Shown here piece by piece: positions 1 through 4,312 of a stretch of 11,778 nt of DNA. Each line of letters starts with the position of its first letter. Within the stretch, counting starts at the first letter, position 1. The translations under genes and the position numbers were made by a program. Source of the stretch: Pseudomonadota bacterium (GTDB lineage: Bacteria > Desulfobacterota > Desulfovibrionia > Desulfovibrionales > Desulfovibrionaceae). The notes under the pieces were generated by a model. That model worked only from the letters and a program-made list of their open reading frames with translations. It ran no database searches and was not told where the DNA came from. The DNA is taken from contig JAEXRD010000049.1 of NCBI GenBank assembly GCA_023438245.1, forward strand, positions 1-11,778, read 5' to 3'.

Positions 1-63
1 CACCCCCTTCCAAAACTTTTGTAGGGGCCGGGGGAGAGGGGTGGAGGCAGGGAGCGGTCCGCG

Positions 64-582
64 CTAGTGGCCGTCCTTACGGTCGACAAAGCGCTTCACC
101 GCCCGGCCCAGGCAGACGAAGATCTCCGGGGCGCTCTCGCAAATCCTGCGGAAGGCCTCGTACATGCCGGAAATGGCCTGCAAGTCCAGCTGGTGCGAGA
201 GGACGTACTGGTCCTTCCTCAGCTTCCTCAGGTCACGCTGGGTTTTCTTGGCCGCCCGCTGGCGATACTTCCGCATCTGCTTGATGCACTGGATTCTGTG
301 CGCGCAGGCCGCCACCGAGGTGTCCTCCTCCGGGCCGTTCCAGCGCCTGTATTCCTCCTCGAACTTCTGCAGCTCCAGGTACAGCGGCTTCGAAAAGAAG
401 CCGGCTTCCACAATGCCCGTCGCCTCGTTGACGATCAGGGCCAGCGATTTCTGTATCGTGTCGCACACGGGCTTGGAAACGCCCCTGGCCTCCCGCGCGG
501 AAAGATCGTTCAGGATCTGCGTCAGCGCGTCGCTGCGGAACTGCTGAAACGCCCACACCATGGTTCCTCGTTCGCCTTGCAT
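64..582 (-). CDS. Uncharacterised basic 172-aa protein
   Basis: I do not recognise the family. The start was chosen at the ATG at 582 because a strong AGGAGGT ribosome site lies 5 nt before it; a longer reading to 636 lacks such a site. Third codon positions are about 90% G/C, like the neighbouring housekeeping genes, which supports real coding and argues against recent transfer. There is no signal peptide or membrane segment, so it is probably cytoplasmic. The protein looks mostly helical, with a strongly basic stretch at about residues 103-123 (many K and R), an acidic patch near 74-87 and five scattered cysteines. Nucleic-acid binding is possible but unproven. It has its own promoter with an overlapping inverted repeat, and lies downstream of a small HTH gene on the same strand in what may be a phage-like regulatory module. 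Confidence 0.8.
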   Translation of the reverse strand: MQGERGTMVWAFQQFRSDALTQILNDLSAREARGVSKPVCDTIQKSLALIVNEATGIVEAGFFSKPLYLELQKFEEEYRRWNGPEEDTSVAACAHRIQCIKQMRKYRQRAAKKTQRDLRKLRKDQYVLSHQLDLQAISGMYEAFRRICESAPEIFVCLGRAVKRFVDRKDGH

Positions 583-665
583 CGTGACCTCCTGCGGTGC
601 TGTGCCGCCTGCCCCCGGCAGCGGCATGTGGCTCAATACGCCCTGGCCTGTATGTTGCGTGGTGA

Positions 666-684
666 CCTATATAGAAAATATAGG
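666..684. promoter_or_regulatory. Inverted-repeat operator candidate over the -10
   Basis: A perfect 7-bp inverted repeat, CCTATAT-N5-ATATAGG, covers the -10 and the adjacent part of the spacer of the leftward promoter. A dimeric repressor bound here would block RNA polymerase. The binding protein is unknown. The repeat does not resemble the TTTGTC elements in front of the S24 regulator, so the 70-aa HTH protein or a distant regulator are the candidates. Confidence 0.5.
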
Positions 685-696
685 GTAAGGAGTCAA
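668..696 (-). promoter_or_regulatory. Sigma-70 promoter of the 172-aa gene
   Basis: On the minus strand a -35 TTGACT (691-696) and a -10 TATATA (668-673) are separated by exactly 17 nt, an almost ideal housekeeping promoter in a GC-rich genome. The predicted start near 661 leaves a leader of about 78 nt before the ATG at 582. The promoter lies between the stop of the 70-aa HTH gene (731) and the 172-aa gene, so the latter can be transcribed on its own. Confidence 0.75.
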
Positions 697-730
697 GGGT
701 ATGCGACCGGATTCTCCCCCCATGCCCGAG

Positions 731-943
731 TCAGCGCCCCAGCGGTCCCAGGTGGGTGTTGCGCTGGGCCAGCATCCAGCACTTGAGATCCTCTGGCAGG
801 GCGCGCCACGAGCCGGATCCGTCGCGCTTCCACGCGGGCAGGCCCATGTGGCTGACCAGCCTGGCGATGTGCTTGGGGTTTTCGCCTACGGCCTCGCAGA
901 TGGCGCGCGCTCCCTTGATGCAGATGCCGGTGTTTCCTTCCAT
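731..943 (-). CDS. Small HTH DNA-binding protein (excisionase/MerR-like fold), 70 aa
   Basis: The ATG at 943 has an AAGGAG ribosome site 9 nt upstream, and third positions are about 87% G/C. Residues 8-58 read as a winged helix-turn-helix of the kind found in phage excisionases, AlpA-like regulators and small terminase subunits: an IKGARAICEAVG helix pair, a turn, a recognition-like helix (KHIARLVSHMGLP), then a basic wing with SGSWRALPEDL leading to a last helix. That is fold-level similarity judged by eye; no specific family can be named. It is divergent from the S24 repressor-like gene, with a long spacer carrying operator-like repeats, and upstream of the 172-aa gene. A Cro- or Xis-like role in a switch is inference. 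Confidence 0.7.
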   Translation of the reverse strand: MEGNTGICIKGARAICEAVGENPKHIARLVSHMGLPAWKRDGSGSWRALPEDLKCWMLAQRNTHLGPLGR

Positions 944-1294
944 GCGGTGGTGCTCCTTGAGCGGGGGGCGTTGAGGTTGCGGTTGCTGTCGAATTGTTCC
1001 GGACGTCAGCGTGGCCCAGCCTCGGGCGGTTGGGGGCCAACTGGGCGGCGGCTCGCTGTTTTGTCAAAATACATACGCGGTGCGGACGGCGCACCACCCG
1101 AGATGCTGGCCTGCCGGAGCGGCCAGTTCTTGCCAGATGCCGCGCCAGGGCGCAGATTGTCTTGCCGATTGACAACGGAATGGCGCGAGTTCGTGAGGCG
1201 TTGCATTCGCGGAGCGAGCGCCATCCTGTGCGCTTTTGCGGTGCTGGCAAGGCCTTCGCGCAAAGGTCGGGTGTGGGCGTTGTGCATGAGCGGT
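944..1294. other. Spacer with no supported gene
   Basis: About 350 nt between the small HTH gene and the operator region. Open frames exist on both strands, but their codon third positions are clearly less G/C-rich than those of real genes nearby and none has a ribosome site or recognisable motif. The only structure seen is a palindrome TTTTG-T-CAAAA at 1059-1069, sharing the TTTGTC core of the operators at 1296-1387. If the leftward promoter at 1295-1323 is real, this stretch would be a long 5' leader of the small HTH gene. Confidence 0.5.
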
Positions 1295-1323
1295 ATTTTG
1301 TCAGGCTGATAATTATTTGTCAA
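1295..1323 (-). promoter_or_regulatory. Leftward promoter of the divergent switch
   Basis: On the minus strand a perfect -35 TTGACA (1318-1323) is followed after 17 nt by a -10 CAAAAT (1295-1300; 4 of 6 matches). Both boxes coincide with TTTGTC-type elements, so a protein bound to those would occlude this promoter. The first downstream gene with good support is the 70-aa HTH gene at 943. Confidence 0.5.
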
Positions 1324-1387
1324 CGAGTCAACTGGCAAAAAGTTGGACACGGACAAATAATGTGCTACTGGTAGTGAGCAGACAAAA
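1296..1387. promoter_or_regulatory. Symmetric operator cluster in front of the S24 regulator
   Basis: Four copies of a TTTGTC/GACAAA core lie in mirror arrangement: TTTTGTC (1296-1302), ATTATTTGTC (1312-1321), GACAAATAAT (1352-1361) and GACAAAA (1381-1387). The two inner copies are a perfect 10-bp inverted repeat centred near 1336.5, and a smaller AACT/AGTT repeat is nested at almost the same centre. The left half overlaps the leftward promoter. The right inner element contains AATAAT, a plausible -10 for the repressor gene, with CTGGCA (1332-1337) as a weak -35. The natural binder is the S24 HTH protein encoded just downstream. Confidence 0.55.
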
Positions 1388-1426
1388 CAGGTAGGCGCTA
1401 CGACCGAACATGAGAAGGGGGAAGAC

Positions 1427-2200
1427 GTGAGTTTTACCAGCACCCTGCGGCAGATGCTCTGGACCAAGGTGGGGGAGGGGGCCGAGTACCCCAACCGCAA
1501 GCGCATGGCCGACGCCCTGGGGGTGGACCCCAGCCAGCTCAACCGCTTCCTGGACGGCGAGCGCGGGCTTTCCGCCGACACCATCGGCCGCATCCTGGAC
1601 GGGCTGGGGGCCAGGCTGGTGCTGCCCGGGGCCGAGGCCGACCTGGCCCGGACGGCGGCCCGCGACGTGTGCTTCGTGGCCGCCAAGGCCACCACGGGCC
1701 TGCCCGGGCTTTCCGGTTCCGGGCGCGAGCTGCCGCCCCTGCAGAACGAGGACTATTTCGCCGTGCCGCTGGCGCAGAGCGCCGCCGCCGCCGGGCCGGG
1801 CATACTGCCCGAGGACCAGGTGCGCGGCTGGGTGCTGGTGTGGCGCCACCACGAGAGCGTGCGTTTCCGTTCCGACCTGGTGGCCGTGGAGATCGGCCGG
1901 GGAGAGATGAGCATGGTGCCCACGCTGCACCCAGGCGACATCGTGCTGGTGGACCGCGCCGAGAAAAGCCCCGACCCCGCGGGCAAGATCATGCTGGTGT
2001 GCGACCCGGACGGCGGCTGCGCGGTGAAGCGCGTGAGCGCCCGGCCCGTGGAGGGCGACACCGAGCTGGTGTTCTACTCCGACAACAGCCGCGAGTTCCC
2101 GCCCCTGGTGCATCGCCTGCGGCGCGACTACGGCGGCGAGCTCTCCGCCGCCATCGGCGGGCGCGTGGTCTGGGCCTGGAGCGACATGACCCGGAAGTAG
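1427..2200 (+). CDS. HTH / S24-peptidase transcriptional regulator (CI/LexA-like repressor), 257 aa
   Basis: The N-terminal part holds a helix-turn-helix at about residues 25-45 (RKRMADALGVDPSQLNRFLDG). The C-terminal part is a Peptidase_S24 domain: the nucleophile motif EMSMVPTLHPGD puts Ser at 162, and the catalytic Lys is K201 in AVKRV. An Ala-Gly pair at 122-123 lies 40 residues before Ser162, close to the spacing between cleavage site and serine in LexA and lambda CI, so RecA-stimulated self-cleavage is possible; many family members do not cleave. The start is GTG at 1427 with a purine-rich GGGGGAAG just upstream. The gene is divergent from a small HTH protein across an operator-like region, which suggests autoregulation and repression of the leftward genes. 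The DNA-binding and peptidase assignment is firm; the target is inferred. Confidence 0.9.
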   Translation: MSFTSTLRQMLWTKVGEGAEYPNRKRMADALGVDPSQLNRFLDGERGLSADTIGRILDGLGARLVLPGAEADLARTAARDVCFVAAKATTGLPGLSGSGRELPPLQNEDYFAVPLAQSAAAAGPGILPEDQVRGWVLVWRHHESVRFRSDLVAVEIGRGEMSMVPTLHPGDIVLVDRAEKSPDPAGKIMLVCDPDGGCAVKRVSARPVEGDTELVFYSDNSREFPPLVHRLRRDYGGELSAAIGGRVVWAWSDMTRK

Positions 2201-2257
2201 CGCGGCTGGTCAGCTATTTCCTGCCCTGATGTTCCCGGCGGGAGGGGCCGATATATT

Positions 2258-2277
2258 CCTGTGGCCTTTTGCACAGG
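2258..2277. repeat. Short inverted repeat upstream of the bactofilin gene
   Basis: CCTGTG-N8-CACAGG, perfect 6-bp arms, lies 55 nt before the bactofilin start in the 131-nt gap after the regulator. It could be an operator or a weak RNA hairpin. There is no T-tract after it, so it is unlikely to terminate the regulator transcript. No clear promoter boxes were found beside it. Confidence 0.3.
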
Positions 2278-2331
2278 CGTCTGGTATTTACATCTTTCGT
2301 CAACAGCACTGTGGAACAGTTGAGGCTCTCG

Positions 2332-2871
2332 ATGAAATGGTTCTCCCGGTTCTTCTCCGACAACGCCGACAACGCCAGCGGCGAGCTCAACGCCTTCCTG
2401 GGCGCGGGCACGCATTTCACCGGCCAGCTTGAGTTCACCGGCAGCGTGCGCATCGACGGCCGCTTCCAGGGGGTCATCACCTCGCCGGGCACGCTCATCC
2501 TGGGGCACGAGGCCGTGGTCAAGGGCGAGATCCGCGTGGCCAACCTCAATTCCAACGGCTGCATCATCGGCACCGTGGTGGCGGAGAGGGGCGCGCACCT
2601 GCACGAGCACGCCCTGTTCGATGGCCGCATCGTGACTCCGCGCCTGTCCATGGACGAGGGCGCGGTGCTCAATGGCAGCATCGAGATGCCGCGCGGCGAC
2701 AAGACCCTTGCCGTGGACGACCTGGCCGAGCTGGAGGGCGACAGCGTTCCCGTGCTGCCCACGGCCAGCGTCAAGCCCGCCGTCGCCGGGGCGGCCATGT
2801 CCGCCGCCACGATGTCCGCCGCGGCCATGTCCGACTCCCGCGACGAGGACCCCGAGGGCGACGGCGACTAG
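2332..2871 (+). CDS. Bactofilin (polymer-forming cytoskeletal protein), 179 aa
   Basis: Bactofilins are small cytoplasmic proteins that self-assemble into filaments through a right-handed beta-helix and serve in cell shape, polar localisation or envelope organisation. Residues about 20-118 show the family pattern of short glycine-ended strands (AFLGAGTHFTGQLEFTG, then RIDGRFQGVITSPG, then GRIVTPRLSMDEGAVLNG). The N-terminus (MKWFSRFF) is the usual short amphipathic segment that could touch the membrane. The tail after residue 125 is disordered-looking, with an alanine/methionine-rich repeat (145-167) and an acidic end (DEDPEGDGD). The start at 2332 was preferred to in-frame starts further upstream because it has GAGG 6 nt before it and gives the typical N-terminus. 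It appears monocistronic and ends at a clear terminator. Confidence 0.93.
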   Translation: MKWFSRFFSDNADNASGELNAFLGAGTHFTGQLEFTGSVRIDGRFQGVITSPGTLILGHEAVVKGEIRVANLNSNGCIIGTVVAERGAHLHEHALFDGRIVTPRLSMDEGAVLNGSIEMPRGDKTLAVDDLAELEGDSVPVLPTASVKPAVAGAAMSAATMSAAAMSDSRDEDPEGDGD

Positions 2872-2898
2872 GCCGACAAACGAACTTCCGCCAAAGGA

Positions 2899-2945
2899 AA
2901 AGGCCGGGCCGGACTCGCAAGTCCAACCCGGCCTTTCTTTTGCTT
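2899..2945 (+). terminator. Rho-independent terminator after the bactofilin
   Basis: A 10-bp outer stem (AAAGGCCGGG at 2899-2908 with CCCGGCCTTT at 2927-2936), a 2x2 internal mismatch, a 5-bp inner stem GGACT/AGTCC and a 4-nt loop CGCA are followed by a T-rich run (TTTCTTTTGC). It starts 27 nt after the stop codon. Confidence 0.9.
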
Positions 2946-2964
2946 TCGTCCTGCCCCCGCCCCT

Positions 2965-3123
2965 GGCGCGGGGCTGATTCCCAAACAGCGAATTCTGGTC
3001 TCTGGCGAGGAGCGCTACGGTCAGGGGGCTGGGATAGTACTGTTGCGGTACAGCCCAGACCCCTGGCCGCAGCGCGACGACGCCCAGAGGGCAAAAGGCG
3101 CGTTTGGAATCAGCCCCCCTGCC
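2965..3123. repeat. Long imperfect palindrome between convergent genes
   Basis: Almost the whole gap between the bactofilin terminator and the methyltransferase stop folds back on itself. The outer arms GGGGCTGATTCC (2970-2981) and GGAATCAGCCCC (3106-3117) match perfectly over 12 bp and continue, after one bulged base, with AAAC/GTTT. Further in, CTCTGG pairs with CCAGAG, and a 22-nt segment (3011-3033) matches its partner (3054-3075) at 19 positions. GTAC/GTAC closes a 7-nt loop at 3041-3047. Arms are about 75 nt. There is no coding signal or T-tract. It could be a MITE-like or intergenic repeat, a structured RNA, or a terminator for the minus-strand gene ending at 3130. Confidence 0.75.
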
Positions 3124-3129
3124 CCAATC

Positions 3130-4125
3130 CTAGCCCTTGCGCTTCTGTATCTCGCCGGTCATGGGAATGAAGAACACGCCCATGTCCTTGCGCGAGTGCA
3201 CGCGGCCGTCCTTGTCCTTGGTGAACACGTAGAGCACCTGGCCCTTCTTGAAGGGCTGGCCGATGGGCACGATGAGACGGCCCTCGGGCTTGAGCTGTTT
3301 GAGCAGTTCCGGGGAGACGTAGCGGGCCACGCAGGTGACCATGATGATGTCGAAGCCGCCCTTGACCTCGGGCCAGCCGAAGTAGCCGTCGCCCACGCGG
3401 GTCTTCACGTTGGTCAGGCCCAGCGGCTTGTAGATCTTGGCCACCTCGCCGCCCAGCGGCTTGATGATCTCGATGGAGTAGGACTCCTTGACGATGCGGG
3501 ACAAAAGCGAGCTCTGGAAGCCGGAGCCGGTGCCGATCTCCAGGGTCACGTCGCCGGGCTTGGGCTTGGCCAGCTGCGTCATGTAGGCCTGGCCCAGGTA
3601 GTCCGACAGGGCCGAGCCGTAGCCGATGGCCCAGGGCTTGGGCGCGGGCTCGTAGCAGGTGGCGGCGAAGGCGCGCTTGTTCTGGTAGTCCCAGTGGTAG
3701 TACTCGCGCGGCAGCTCCTTGAAGGCGCGCAGCACCGACTGGTCGGCCTTGCCGAAGCGGCGGTCCAGGTAGCGCTCGATGGCGGCCATGGCCTGCACCT
3801 TGCGGGCCTGCAGCTCCTGGAAGTCCTTTTCCGGCAGGTCGGCGCGGCGGCCGCTCTGGCGCATGGCCTCCTGGTAGGTGCGCCAGGTCCAGGGCGCGCC
3901 GGGGGCCCAGGCCCCGCCGGGCACGGGGGCGGCCTTTTCCATGGGCGCGGCCTGCGCGGCGGCGGCCTGCGGGCTCATGGGCACCGCGTCCACCCCATGC
4001 GCGGCGGGCTTCGCGGGCGCGGCCCCTTTCTCTGCGGGCGCATTCTGCGCGGCAAGAGCCGCCGTGGAACCGAACATCACCACCAGGGCCAGGACAAGAG
4101 CCTGGCCGAACACGCGAACACCCAT
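3130..4125 (-). CDS. Exported protein-L-isoaspartate O-methyltransferase-like protein, 331 aa
   Basis: The family uses S-adenosylmethionine to methylate isoaspartyl residues of damaged proteins, starting their repair. The C-terminal two thirds carry its motifs: IGYG (167-170) followed by a serine as in the usual IGYGQTIS; the SAM-binding loop EIGTGSGFQSS (196-206); SIEI (217-220); GDGYFGWPE (245-253); and GRLIVPIG (282-289). Unlike the usual cytoplasmic enzyme of about 210 aa, it has a cleavable signal peptide (residues 1-26, ending TAALAA), an Ala/Pro-rich linker to about 75 and a helical insert (84-140). The TISQPY region is altered to SALSDYLGQAY, so substrate or activity may differ. The start at 4125 gives this signal peptide; its ribosome site is weak. 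A periplasmic location is inferred. It is divergent from uvrA. Confidence 0.85.
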   Translation of the reverse strand: MGVRVFGQALVLALVVMFGSTAALAAQNAPAEKGAAPAKPAAHGVDAVPMSPQAAAAQAAPMEKAAPVPGGAWAPGAPWTWRTYQEAMRQSGRRADLPEKDFQELQARKVQAMAAIERYLDRRFGKADQSVLRAFKELPREYYHWDYQNKRAFAATCYEPAPKPWAIGYGSALSDYLGQAYMTQLAKPKPGDVTLEIGTGSGFQSSLLSRIVKESYSIEIIKPLGGEVAKIYKPLGLTNVKTRVGDGYFGWPEVKGGFDIIMVTCVARYVSPELLKQLKPEGRLIVPIGQPFKKGQVLYVFTKDKDGRVHSRKDMGVFFIPMTGEIQKRKG

Positions 4126-4248
4126 GGGCAGGAATCCCCCGGAAGTTGGAATACGGCCCAGTAGCACGAGGGCGACGGGTCCAGCAAGGAGACATGCGGT
4201 CCGGGTCCGGAGAAAATCAAGCCCGGAAAAAACCAGGAATTGTTCGCA

Positions 4249-4268
4249 TACTGTCACCGCTGACAGCA
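4249..4268 (+). promoter_or_regulatory. LexA-type SOS box upstream of uvrA
   Basis: CTGT-CACCGCTG-ACAG at 4251-4266 fits the CTGT-N8-ACAG operator of the E. coli LexA type, with perfect 6-bp arms CTGTCA/TGACAG. The flanking TA on the left extends the match. It ends 44 nt before the uvrA start. Weak promoter-like boxes nearby (TTGTTC at 4240-4245, CATACT at 4247-4252) would be covered by LexA. uvrA is a classic SOS gene, which strengthens the call. Whether this organism's LexA uses this motif cannot be told from the window. Confidence 0.7.
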
Positions 4269-4312
4269 TCCCGGCCCTTGCCATCCGGGGCCTGCGGCCT
4301 TACCTCAGCGGG

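Noticed and set aside
4..27. CCCC...CAAAA-C-TTTTG...GGGG fold at the left edge
   Set aside because: It may be part of a terminator or intergenic repeat, but it is cut by the window edge and has no T-tract in the direction of the gene ending at 64.
1006..1287. Minus-strand frame of 94 codons starting just after the leftward promoter (possible leaderless gene)
   Set aside because: Third positions are markedly less G/C-rich than in the real genes, there is no ribosome site, the composition is low-complexity Arg/Pro/Ser/Ala, and the frame has no stop upstream of the ATG.
1410..1430. Six-codon leader frame (ATG to TGA) whose stop overlaps the GTG start of the S24 regulator
   Set aside because: It has no ribosome site of its own and is so short that chance is the simplest explanation; its purine-rich stretch is the ribosome site of the regulator.
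3043..4164. Long plus-strand open frame antisense to the methyltransferase-like gene
   Set aside because: Shadow frame rich in Gly, Leu, Ala and His; the opposite strand has clear family motifs and a signal peptide.
4205..4236. CCGGG...CCCGG arms followed by AAAAAA upstream of uvrA
   Set aside because: On neither strand is the stem followed by a T-run in the right position, so it is not a terminator.
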